Origin: Burkholderia sp. USMB20
GTDB lineage: Bacteria; Pseudomonadota; Gammaproteobacteria; Burkholderiales; Burkholderiaceae
Reading direction: 5' to 3'
DNA: 64,000 bases
Assembly (NCBI RefSeq): GCF_000949135.2
Contig: NZ_JTAN02000006.1
Span: 25,384-89,383 of the forward strand
The translations under genes were made by a program, and so were the position numbers. Position 1 is the stretch's first letter. Each line of letters starts with the position of its first letter. The notes beneath the pieces are model-generated. The model saw only the letters and a program-made list of their open reading frames with translations. It had not been told where the DNA came from and ran no database searches. Positions 9,072-16,825 of the stretch are shown in pieces.

Positions 9072-10367
9072 ATGAAGCAGAAGTCGCAGGCGTGGTTCAC
9101 GGTATTCCTGCTGTTCCTGGTGTATGGCATCAACTATCTCGACCGCGTCGCGCTGTCGATCGTCGCGCCGATCGTGCAGACCGATCTCGGCATCGACGCC
9201 GCGCAGATGGGCCTCGTCTTCAGCACGTTCTTCATCGGCTACGCGCTGTTCAATTTCATCGGCGGGCTCGCGTCCGACCGGCTCGGGCCGAAGCTCGTAT
9301 ACGTGCTGTCGGTCGGGCTGTGGTCGGTGTTCTGCGGAATGACCGCGCTCACCGTCGGCTTCGTGAGCCTGCTGATCGTGCGGCTGCTGTTCGGCATGGC
9401 CGAAGGGCCGCTGTGCTCGGCCGCGAACAAGATGGTCAACAACTGGCTGCCGCGCGACGCCGCCGCGACCGCGATGGGCCTGCTCAGCGCCGGCTCGCCG
9501 CTCGGCGGCGCGATCGCCGGGCCGATCGTCGGCCTGCTGGCCGCGCACTTCGGCTGGCGACCGGCGTTCTGGATCGTATGTGCGATCGGGCTCGTGTGGG
9601 TCGTCGTGTGGATGATGTCGACCTCGGACCGTCCGGCCACGCCGGTCGGCGGCGCAGCGGGTGCGCCCGCAGCGACACCCGCCGCTGCGCCCCCCCACGC
9701 AGGTGCCGCCGCCGGCCCCGCAACGCCCGCACACACGCTGTCGCACTACGTGCGCCAGCCGCGCATCCTCGCGACGGCCGCCGCGTTCTTCAGCTACAAC
9801 TACGTGCTGTTCTTCTTCCTGAGCTGGTTCCCGAGCTACCTCGTGCGTGCGCACCATCTGAACATCAAGGAGATGAGCGTCGCCACCGTCGTGCCCTGGC
9901 TCGTCGGCACGGTCGGCCTCGCGTGCGGCGGCGCGATCTCGGATGCGCTGTACCGGCTCACCGGCAACCTGCTGCTGTCGCGCCGGATCGTGCTCGTCAC
10001 CTGCCTGCTCGGCGCCGGCGCGTGCGTGGCCGTCGCGGGCGCCGTGCAGTCGACCCAAGGCGCGGTCGCGCTGATGTCGGTGTCGCTGTTCTTCCTGTAC
10101 GTGACGGGTGCGATCTATTGGGCGATCGTTCAGGATGTCGTGCATCCGGCGCGCGTCGGCGGCGTCAGCGGCTTCCTGCATTGCATGGGCAGCCTGTCGG
10201 GCGTGATCGGGCCGGCGGTGACCGGCTTCATCGTCGAGCGCAGCGGCTCGTTCGCGTCCGCGTTCGTGCTGGCCGGCGCGATTGCACTCGCGGGCGCGGT
10301 GCTGGCCGGCGTGTTCGTGCGCAACGCACGGCAGTCGGAAGTGCTGCGCGAACGCACCGCACACTGA
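9072..10367 (+). CDS. MFS transporter, ACS family (hexuronate/sugar-acid type)
   Basis: A 431-residue inner-membrane symporter with about 12 membrane segments. The first segment carries the anion:cation symporter family signature YGINYLDRVALSIVAP, and SAGSPLGGAIAGP is the usual motif at the end of helix 4-5. A Pro/Ala-rich central loop (about residues 195-220) divides the two six-helix halves. It likely imports the sugar acid used by the neighbouring enzymes (glucuronate, galacturonate, gulonate or mannonate). The ATG at 9072 has GAAGGAGAC upstream. It is 135 bases after the uxuB-like gene in the same direction, and a strong hairpin follows its stop. Confidence 0.9.
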   Translation: MKQKSQAWFTVFLLFLVYGINYLDRVALSIVAPIVQTDLGIDAAQMGLVFSTFFIGYALFNFIGGLASDRLGPKLVYVLSVGLWSVFCGMTALTVGFVSLLIVRLLFGMAEGPLCSAANKMVNNWLPRDAAATAMGLLSAGSPLGGAIAGPIVGLLAAHFGWRPAFWIVCAIGLVWVVVWMMSTSDRPATPVGGAAGAPAATPAAAPPHAGAAAGPATPAHTLSHYVRQPRILATAAAFFSYNYVLFFFLSWFPSYLVRAHHLNIKEMSVATVVPWLVGTVGLACGGAISDALYRLTGNLLLSRRIVLVTCLLGAGACVAVAGAVQSTQGAVALMSVSLFFLYVTGAIYWAIVQDVVHPARVGGVSGFLHCMGSLSGVIGPAVTGFIVERSGSFASAFVLAGAIALAGAVLAGVFVRNARQSEVLRERTAH

Positions 10368-10383
10368 CCTTTCAAGGCTGACG

Positions 10384-10424
10384 AAGGCCGCGCGGCGCCG
10401 CATGAGTCGGCACCGCGCGGCCTT
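10384..10424 (+). terminator. stem-loop after the sugar-acid operon
   Basis: Inverted repeat AAGGCCGCGCGG / CCGCGCGGCCTT with a 17-base loop, 16 bases after the MFS stop and followed by TGTCGTTTC. The stem is GC-rich but the U-tract is weak. Confidence 0.65.
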
Positions 10425-10581
10425 GTCGTTTCATCCAATCATCGCACCCTCGAATATCTCCCATCCGATATCGCGATTTCCGCTGTCGATCGCGCGCCTC
10501 TAGACTGGCTACGCGATGGCGACGCTGCGCAGCGGCACGGCGCAGCGGCACGCCCCCACGAAAACGATATGGGAGAGTTCG

Positions 10582-11373
10582 ATGTCCGACCGGGATGCGC
10601 GCCGCGGCGCGCTCAAGACACTCGGCCTCGCGGCCGCCACGGCGCTGCTCGGCGCCGCGCGCACCGCGCAGGCTGCGACGCCCGAATCCGGCGCGCTGCT
10701 GGCCGGCGGCGCGACGCGCCTCGCCGACCTCACCCGCCGCCTCGCGGCCACGCCGAGACGACGCGACTTCAAGACGGTGCCGATGATCGTCGAGCGCCCC
10801 GATCAATGGGATCACACGGCACTCATGGAAGTGATCGGCTATCGCGGCGGCCCGAAGCAGGTGTGGGACAACACCGAGCTCGGCGGCCCGTGGCTGAACC
10901 TGATGCGCAATGCGCTGAACGCGCAGGTCTGGGGGTTTGGTCACCCGGACTTCCTCGTCGTGTCGGCCACGCACGGCGCCGCGCATCTTGCGCTGTTCGA
11001 TCCGGCCGCGTGGGACAAATACGGCCTCGCGACATTCGCCGGCACCGCGTTCGCGACCAACACGCTGCTCGCCGCGAAACCCGCGCAGTCGAAAGACGCG
11101 AAGGATCACGAACTACCTGATGGCGCGTTCTCGTCGCACGACAACAGCATCGCCGCGCTGCAGCAGCGCGGCGTCGTGTTCCTGGCATGCCACAACGCGA
11201 TCTGGGAGCTCGCGGAACGGCTCGACCGCGCGAATGCGAATCCGGACAAGCTCCCGCTCGACGCGCTCGCCGCCGACCTGACCAACCACGTGATTCCGTC
11301 GGTGATCGTCACGCCGGGCGTGGTCGGTACGCTGCCCGAGCTGCAGCACGCCGGTTTCACTTACGCGAAGTGA
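10582..11373 (+). CDS. Tat/Sec-exported DsrE-like protein
   Basis: A 263-residue exported protein. The N-terminus (SDRDARRGALKTLGLAAATALLGAARTAQA) resembles a twin-arginine signal, although the RR is followed by GAL rather than the full consensus. The C-terminal third (GVVFLACHNAIWELAERL, then VIPSVIVTPGVVGTLPELQHAGFTYAK) has the pattern of DsrE/DsrF-like sulfur-relay proteins, with a single Cys in LACHNA at the position of the usual reactive cysteine. The function is unknown; a role in periplasmic sulfur chemistry is inferred from the TsdA-like cytochrome in the same operon. GGGAGAG precedes the ATG at 10582. The next gene begins 8 bases after its stop. Confidence 0.75.
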   Translation: MSDRDARRGALKTLGLAAATALLGAARTAQAATPESGALLAGGATRLADLTRRLAATPRRRDFKTVPMIVERPDQWDHTALMEVIGYRGGPKQVWDNTELGGPWLNLMRNALNAQVWGFGHPDFLVVSATHGAAHLALFDPAAWDKYGLATFAGTAFATNTLLAAKPAQSKDAKDHELPDGAFSSHDNSIAALQQRGVVFLACHNAIWELAERLDRANANPDKLPLDALAADLTNHVIPSVIVTPGVVGTLPELQHAGFTYAK

Positions 11374-11381
11374 GGCGCCCG

Positions 11382-12434
11382 ATGACATCGATCCGCACGC
11401 GTTCTCCGTGGCGACGCCGGTGGCTCACAGCGCTGTCCGCCACGCTGGCCGCGCTCTGCTGCACGTCGGCGCTGTCGCTCGCTGCCCCGGCCGATGCTTC
11501 AAACAGCGTCTTTCCGCCGTGGCAGGACGGCCGCAACAATGACGCGACGAACCGCGGCCTCGAATTCACGGTGCCGCAGGTCGACGTGCTCGCCGATTTC
11601 CACGGCGACCTCACCGCGCCGAAGCTCGTGCTGTACGTCGGCGGCAACTACTTCTTCGCGATGGCGCCGCTCGTCGCGCAGTTCGAGACCGACCATCCGG
11701 AATACCGCGGCCGCATCTACTGGGAAACGATCCCGCCCGGCCTGCTCGTGAAGCAGATCCACGCGGGCGGCACGATCACCGTCGGCAACATGACGTGGAC
11801 GGTCGAGCCCGACGCGTATTTCGCCGGGCTCGGCAAGATCGACGAACTGATCGCGGACGGCACGCTCGACGGTCCGGCCGTGCCCTATGTGACCAACCAG
11901 TTGACGATCATGGTGCGCGCCGGCAATCCGAAGCACATCGCGTCGCTGAGCGATCTCGCGCGGCCCGACGTGAAGCTCGCGATGCCGAACCCGGCGTTCG
12001 AAGGCGTCGCGCGGCAGATCCGCGCATCGCTCGTGAAAGCCGGCGGCGATACGCTCGCGCGCACCGTCTACGACGACAAGGTGCGCGCCGGCACGACCGA
12101 ACTCACGCACATCCATCATCGGGAAACCGCGCTGTTCCTGATGCAGGGGCGCGCGAACGCCGGCGTGCTGTGGCAATCGGAAGCGGCGTTCCAGGAACAG
12201 GTCGGGCATCCGCTGATGCACATCGACATTCCGGCCGCGCACAATACGACGGCGATCTATGCAGGCGCGATGGTGAAGCACGCGCCGCATCCGGAAGCCG
12301 CACGCGCTTGGCTCGCGTTCATCCGGTCGCCCAAGGCGTTCCGGATTTTCGCGCGCTACGGCTTCGGGCGATACGACGCGACCGCACCGACACCGCAGCT
12401 TGCGCCACGGCAAGACCGGCCCGACGCGGGCTGA
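11382..12434 (+). CDS. orphan extracellular solute-binding protein (ModA/SBP_bac_11-like)
   Basis: A 350-residue periplasmic binding protein. The arginine-rich n-region and hydrophobic core (RRRWLTALSATLAALCCTSALSLAAPADA) form a signal peptide. The body follows molybdate-binding-type two-lobed proteins: KLVLYVGGNYFFAMAPLVAQFE, NQLTIMVRAGNPKHIASLSDLARPDVKLAMPNP, GRANAGVLWQSEAAFQ and AGAMVKHAPHPEAARAWLAFIRSPKAFRIFARYGFG. No ABC permease or ATPase lies nearby, and the gene sits inside a cytochrome operon, so it may deliver or sense an oxyanion rather than serve import. The segment THIHHRET is an unusual His cluster near the presumed hinge. It starts 8 bases after the previous stop. Confidence 0.78.
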   Translation: MTSIRTRSPWRRRWLTALSATLAALCCTSALSLAAPADASNSVFPPWQDGRNNDATNRGLEFTVPQVDVLADFHGDLTAPKLVLYVGGNYFFAMAPLVAQFETDHPEYRGRIYWETIPPGLLVKQIHAGGTITVGNMTWTVEPDAYFAGLGKIDELIADGTLDGPAVPYVTNQLTIMVRAGNPKHIASLSDLARPDVKLAMPNPAFEGVARQIRASLVKAGGDTLARTVYDDKVRAGTTELTHIHHRETALFLMQGRANAGVLWQSEAAFQEQVGHPLMHIDIPAAHNTTAIYAGAMVKHAPHPEAARAWLAFIRSPKAFRIFARYGFGRYDATAPTPQLAPRQDRPDAG

Positions 12435-12480
12435 CCGCGCAATTGCACACGCCACAAGACAGACAACAAGGAGGGGACCC

Positions 12481-13167
12481 GTGAACGATTCGGTCGACAC
12501 ACCGCGACGCCGGTTCGCGCCGCTGCTGCTCGCCGCGGCAGCGCTCCTGGCCGGCAATGCGCGCGCGGACGACGTCGCGCTCGGCAAGACCATCGCCACC
12601 CGGGGCACGACGACGGGCGTGGCTGCATGCATCGGCTGCCACGGCGCCCAGGGCGAAGGCAACGCGGCCGCAGGCTTTCCGCGGCTCGCCGGCACACATG
12701 CCGCCTATCTTTCGGCTCAACTCGCCGCGTTCGCCGACGGCAGCCGCCAGAATCCGGTCATGCAGCCGCTCGCGAAACTGCTGTCGCCGCGCGATCGCGA
12801 CGCGGTCTCCGCGTACTTCGCGAGCCTGCCCGCGCCGCCCGCCATTGCCGCTTCCGACGCCGCGTCGATCGACCCGGCGAACACCGGCGCCTGGCTCGCG
12901 ACGCGCGGACGCTGGTCGCAGGGCCTGCCCGCCTGTGCGCAATGCCACGGCGCGGGCGGCCTCGGCGTAGGCACCGCGTTTCCGCCGCTCGCCGGCCAGC
13001 CGGCCGCGTACATCGCGGGCCAGCTGAACGGCTGGAAGCGCGGCACGCGCGCGCCCGGCCCGATGGCGCTGATGCCGATGATTGCCGGCAAGCTGTCCGA
13101 CGCCGATATCGACGCGGTGGCCGCCTACTATGCGCGCGGCGGCGCCGCGAACGGAGAACAACGATGA
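12481..13167 (+). CDS. dihaem c-type cytochrome (c4/TsdB-like)
   Basis: A 228-residue periplasmic electron carrier. The signal peptide (RRRFAPLLLAAAALLAGNARA) is followed by two class I cytochrome domains with haem motifs C50-IG-C53-H54 and C152-AQ-C155-H156; later methionines (for example the repeated MxxMP-like segments QPLAKL and GPMALMPMI) can supply axial ligands. This two-domain layout is cytochrome c4, the same class as TsdB, the partner of thiosulfate dehydrogenase TsdA. It probably takes electrons from the next gene's product to a terminal oxidase. Translation starts at GTG 12481, supported by AAGGAGGGG just upstream. Its stop overlaps the ATG at 13164 (ATGA). Confidence 0.88.
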   Translation: MNDSVDTPRRRFAPLLLAAAALLAGNARADDVALGKTIATRGTTTGVAACIGCHGAQGEGNAAAGFPRLAGTHAAYLSAQLAAFADGSRQNPVMQPLAKLLSPRDRDAVSAYFASLPAPPAIAASDAASIDPANTGAWLATRGRWSQGLPACAQCHGAGGLGVGTAFPPLAGQPAAYIAGQLNGWKRGTRAPGPMALMPMIAGKLSDADIDAVAAYYARGGAANGEQR

Positions 13168-13197
13168 TCGATCGCTCGATGGTGGTCCGCGGCGCGC

Positions 13198-14208
13198 GTG
13201 CCGCGCTGCTCGGTGCGCCTGGCTGCCGCGCTCGCGTGCGCGGCCGCGCCGCAGGACGCCCCGGCGCCGCTTCCGCTCCGCCGCCTCCGCGCTTCCGCCT
13301 CCGCCGTTCCGCCTCCGCCGCTTCCGCCTCCGCCGCCTCCGCCGCTTCCCCTCCGCCTTCCGCCTCCCCGCTTCCGCCTCCGCCGCGGCCACCGTTCCGC
13401 GACGACTACGACGACGGCGAAGCCATTCACGCCGCCGCCCGAATCCGCGATACCCGCCGACGACTTCGGCAAGACCGTGAAGCTCGGCGAGCAGATCTTC
13501 CTGCACACGCCCGAGCTCGCGGGCAAGTACGTCGGCAACAAGCTGACCTGCGCGAGCTGCCACCTCGACGCGGGCCGCCGGCCCGAGTCGGGCCCGATGT
13601 GGGCCGCCTACCTGCTGTACCCGGCCTACCGCATCAAGAACGGCCACGTGAACACGTTCGCCGAACGCTTGCAGGGTTGCTTCAGATACAGCATGAACGG
13701 CAAGGCGCCGCCGGCCGGCGATCCGATTCTCGTTGCGCTCGAAACCTATTCGTACTGGCTCGCGCAGGGCGCGCCGGTCGGCGCGAAACTGCCCGGCCAG
13801 GGTTTCCCGAAACTGCCGCCGCCCGCGCAAAAAGCCGACTACGCGCGCGGCGCCGCCGTCTACACGCAGCACTGCGCGCTGTGTCACGGCGCGGACGGCC
13901 AGGGACAATCGAGCGGCGGCAAGCCGGTCTTTCCGGCGCTCTGGGGCGCACGCTCATTCAACTGGGGCGCGGGGATGGGCGACATCCGCAACGCGGCCGG
14001 CTTCGTGAAGGCCAACATGCCGCTCGGGCTCGGCGGCACGCTGACCGATCAGGAAGCATGGGACGTCGCGACCTTCATGGACAGCCACGAACGCCCGCAG
14101 GACCCGCGCTTCACCGGCTCGGTGCAGGACACCCGCGCGAAATTCCACGACACGCCCGACTCGATGTACGGACGCGAGGTGAACGGCCGCGTGCTCGGCG
14201 CGCCATGA
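13198..14208 (+). CDS. tsdA: TsdA-like dihaem thiosulfate dehydrogenase; 5' end frame-disrupted
   Basis: Periplasmic dihaem cytochrome likely joining two thiosulfates to tetrathionate. Haem motifs are C118-AS-C-H and C226-AL-C-H (GTG-13198 numbering). Between them is RLQGCFRYSMNGK, which matches the TsdA block holding the unusual cysteine haem ligand (here Cys-161), and WGARSFNWGAGM is also TsdA-like. The well-placed start is ATG 13164 (GGAGA 13152-13156, overlapping the previous stop), but that frame is +1 relative to the enzyme. Only from GTG 13198 does the enzyme frame give a short signal peptide (RLAAALACAAAPQDA). A single-base indel near 13200-13220 would join the two. A long Pro/Leu/Arg linker encoded by a pyrimidine repeat precedes the cytochrome domain. 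This may be a sequencing error, a phase-variable locus or a recent mutation. Confidence 0.75.
   Translation: MPRCSVRLAAALACAAAPQDAPAPLPLRRLRASASAVPPPPLPPPPPPPLPLRLPPPRFRLRRGHRSATTTTTAKPFTPPPESAIPADDFGKTVKLGEQIFLHTPELAGKYVGNKLTCASCHLDAGRRPESGPMWAAYLLYPAYRIKNGHVNTFAERLQGCFRYSMNGKAPPAGDPILVALETYSYWLAQGAPVGAKLPGQGFPKLPPPAQKADYARGAAVYTQHCALCHGADGQGQSSGGKPVFPALWGARSFNWGAGMGDIRNAAGFVKANMPLGLGGTLTDQEAWDVATFMDSHERPQDPRFTGSVQDTRAKFHDTPDSMYGREVNGRVLGAP
13266..13386 (+). repeat. polypyrimidine CCGCCT/CGCTTC repeat in the tsdA-like 5' region
   Basis: About 120 bases of almost pure C/T/G triplet-like repeats built from CGCTTCCGCCTC and CCGCCTCCG units, with imperfect phase (some units 14 or 15 bases). In the enzyme frame it encodes Pro/Leu/Arg-rich linker; in the ATG-13164 frame it encodes Ser/Ala/Pro-rich linker. 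Both are open. Confidence 0.75.
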
Positions 14209-14242
14209 GACCTGGCCGGCGCGGGCGGCGCGGCTTGCACCA

Positions 14243-16165
14243 TCACGGACGCCAGCGATACACGACGAGGCTCGACCCGTTGTAGTTGTCCTTCGTGATC
14301 ACGTATTCGCCGGTCGAGCGCAGGTACGCACGGATGCCGTACATCGAGTCGACGTCGTTACCGACGTCCATCGCCGACGTGTTCGAGTTCGTCAACGTGG
14401 TGACGAGGCTGCCGGTGTTCAGGTCGAACACGTCGACGTTCGGTACCGTGTGCACGTAGCCGACGAACAGGTAGTGGCCGGCCGCCGCCATCGATTTCGG
14501 ATTCGCGCTCGTCAGGTTGATCGCCACGTTCGGCGTGCTCGTGTTGCCGGCCATCCAGCCGCGATAGACCTCGATGTGCCCGTTCATCGCGGTCCAGTCC
14601 CAGCTGCCCGAGATGCCCTGCGCGAGGATCATCGTGTCGCTGTCGGCCTGGTAGATGATCCGCGTGAGCGGCAGCACGGTGCGCGGAATCGGAATCTGCA
14701 CCGGCTTGCCCCATGTCGGCTTCCCGGCCGCGTCGAAACCCGTCATCGGATAGTGCGAGATGTTGTTGGTGCGATCGAGCCCGGCCCACACGTCGCCATT
14801 GTCGTCGAGCGCGAAACCGGCCGTTACCTGCAGCGTCGTGTTGAACGGCTTGCCGGGAATCGAGCCGTCCGGAATCGCGATGTAGCCGCTGGCGCCGTTG
14901 AAGTGATAGAGGTTGTAGTTGCCCGGGTTCTGCCCGGTCGCGACGAGCATCCGGGTGCCCTTTACCAGCGCCAGCTGGCCGAAATGCTGGCCGCGCTGGT
15001 AGTCGTTCATGTCGAGGCGCGGGTCCTTCGGATAGCTGAACGGATCGATCGTGTTCGCGACGAACGTGCCGCCCGCGGTGCCGGTATACACGTTGTTGCC
15101 GCTGTAGAAGAACGCGCCGTCGGTCGCCGGATCGGGCGCGGCGGCGCCTTCGAAGTTCAGCGCCTGCAGCTTCCATTGCAGCGCGCCCGTCGGGTTGTAC
15201 GAATGCAGGTCGGTGCTGCCGTTGCGCCCGAGATCCCAGCCGCCGCCCCACGCGTTGTTCAGCACGTACAGGTTGCCGGCCGCGTCCTTGCCGATGCCTG
15301 CGACGCGCGTGAAGCGCTTGTCGCCGACCTGCCCCTTGATGCCCGACGTCGTGTCGAGATAGCCGCCCTGCACGCCGAACGTGCCGAGCTGCACGGGCTG
15401 GCCCACGAGCGCGTAGATCTTGATGTTCATGTCGGGGCCTTCGTCGCCCACCAGCAACTGCCCGCGCGGCGCATCGAAATACAGCGATGCCGGCCGCGCA
15501 CGCGCCGCCATCTGGATCGTGCTCATCGCCGTGCCCGTCGGGCTGAACTGCGCGACGACGCCCGCGCTCTTGCGCGCGACCCACAGGTTGCCGGCCCCAT
15601 CCAGCGCCAGCGCGCCGGGCCCCGATACGCCGATGTCGCGCTGCCACACGCCGTCCGTCGTGTAGACGCGCACGCGGTTGCCGTAGAAGTCGCTCACGTA
15701 CAGCAGGTTGCCCGCCGTCGCGAGGCCCGTGATCACGTCCGCGTACTGGATGCCCGTCCACGTGCTGACCGGAATGCGCAGGTCGCGCTGGTTCGTGCTG
15801 CGGTTGTAGCGGCCGACCGAGCCGCTGCCGAACGTGCGGTTGTAGCCGAGCGCGACGAACAGCGCGTTCGCGTTGCCGGTGATCGCGCCGCCCTGGAATT
15901 CGTCATGGATGCCGATCGTGCCGAGCGTCTGCCCGTTCTGGTAGATCGCGACGCCGCCCGCGTTCTCGTCCCAGCGTGACGCCGTATAGATCACGCCCTC
16001 GGGGGCGACCCACAGCGAGCGCGCGCCGTTGCCGACGTGCGCGGCGAGCGTGCCGAACGTGTTCGCGAGCCAGTCCGTCGTGTATTGCGCTTGTGCGTGA
16101 CTGACCGGCGCCAGCATTGCCATGCACAATCCAAGCAATGCCGCGCGAATTTGTTTCGATAACAT
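14243..16165 (-). CDS. secreted NHL/SMP-30-like beta-propeller protein
   Basis: A 640-residue exported protein of unknown role. The signal peptide is MLSKQIRAALLGLCMAMLAPVSHAQAQ. The mature part is made of repeated blade-like blocks with the pattern G-N-L-Y/W-V-x-x, for example NLLYVSDFYGNRVRVYTTDG, ALDGAGNLWVARKSAG, GIGKDAAGNLYVLNNAWGG and ALDDNGDVWAGLDR, as in NHL or gluconolactonase-like propellers. There is no obvious catalytic motif. The ATG at 16165 has GGGAGC upstream. The gene converges with tsdA (34 bases apart) and is preceded by an AT-rich region. It could be an adhesin, a periplasmic scaffold or a secreted hydrolase lacking recognisable active-site residues. Confidence 0.78.
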   Translation of the reverse strand: MLSKQIRAALLGLCMAMLAPVSHAQAQYTTDWLANTFGTLAAHVGNGARSLWVAPEGVIYTASRWDENAGGVAIYQNGQTLGTIGIHDEFQGGAITGNANALFVALGYNRTFGSGSVGRYNRSTNQRDLRIPVSTWTGIQYADVITGLATAGNLLYVSDFYGNRVRVYTTDGVWQRDIGVSGPGALALDGAGNLWVARKSAGVVAQFSPTGTAMSTIQMAARARPASLYFDAPRGQLLVGDEGPDMNIKIYALVGQPVQLGTFGVQGGYLDTTSGIKGQVGDKRFTRVAGIGKDAAGNLYVLNNAWGGGWDLGRNGSTDLHSYNPTGALQWKLQALNFEGAAAPDPATDGAFFYSGNNVYTGTAGGTFVANTIDPFSYPKDPRLDMNDYQRGQHFGQLALVKGTRMLVATGQNPGNYNLYHFNGASGYIAIPDGSIPGKPFNTTLQVTAGFALDDNGDVWAGLDRTNNISHYPMTGFDAAGKPTWGKPVQIPIPRTVLPLTRIIYQADSDTMILAQGISGSWDWTAMNGHIEVYRGWMAGNTSTPNVAINLTSANPKSMAAAGHYLFVGYVHTVPNVDVFDLNTGSLVTTLTNSNTSAMDVGNDVDSMYGIRAYLRSTGEYVITKDNYNGSSLVVYRWRP

Positions 16166-16780
16166 GAATGATGCTCCCGGACGATCGTTTTTCGACACTC
16201 TAATTCGCCGCGTATGAAATATCGGTGATTTTTTAAAAAACCGGTTCAATTGCATGTCGAATTGTTAATTGCGTTCCTTTACCGCGCGACGCCGGCTGAC
16301 TGAAGATGGACCGATCCGGAAGTCGCACCGCGGATCCCCGCCAGGCAGCGCTCTCGCGATCCACGGTTTTCGGCACTTTATTCCGAATCGCCCAATACAA
16401 ATACGTCATTTTTTCTGATTCAAACGCATTGAATTTCCATTGCCGGCAAGTCGATTCAATGATTACAAATCGAAATTAAAATGAAAGAAAAAAAATATGG
16501 TTCGGCGCATGCGACATCACGTTACCGGACGCGCGGGCCGCATACCGTATTGCCGGGAAATCGTGAAGAAGTGAAATAAGACGATGCGCAACGGAATGCC
16601 GTTGCCGATGCAGGCAGCCCGGAGGAGGTGCCGAGAATTCGGCGGAAGGAGACACGGCCGCAGGTCAACCGGGAAGGCCGCACGCCGGCCGGACGTGAAG
16701 GCGATGCGCTCCGGTGCGGGCCGTCGGGCATCGCGCCGTCCGAGCCGCCCGGATACGACAGGATTGGGTACACGTCGCGC
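16166..16780. other. AT-rich intergenic region upstream of the propeller gene
   Basis: No gene is visible. About 16190-16510 is far more AT-rich than the window average, with a self-complementary T6A6 tract at 16229-16240, several AATTG repeats and a run of eight A near 16488. It holds the promoter for the propeller gene (TTGAAC/TATTTC-like elements on the minus strand around 16210-16250). Such composition suggests H-NS-like silencing or acquired DNA. Confidence 0.5.
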
Positions 16781-16815
16781 AGCCGGTGGCCCGCATCGAG
16801 TGCGGGCCACTGGCT
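16781..16815 (-). terminator. stem-loop after the second porin
   Basis: Near-perfect inverted repeat AGCCGGTGGCCCGCA / TGCGGGCCACTGGCT (one mismatch) with a 5-base loop, 11 bases beyond the porin stop. There is no clear U-tract, so termination may rely on the stem or it may stabilise the mRNA. Confidence 0.6.
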
Positions 16816-16825
16816 GCACATGCCA

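Noticed and set aside
9092-10381. Long forward frame overlapping the hexuronate-type MFS gene
   Set aside because: Alternative frame of a well-supported gene; its translation is Arg-rich with no membrane segments.
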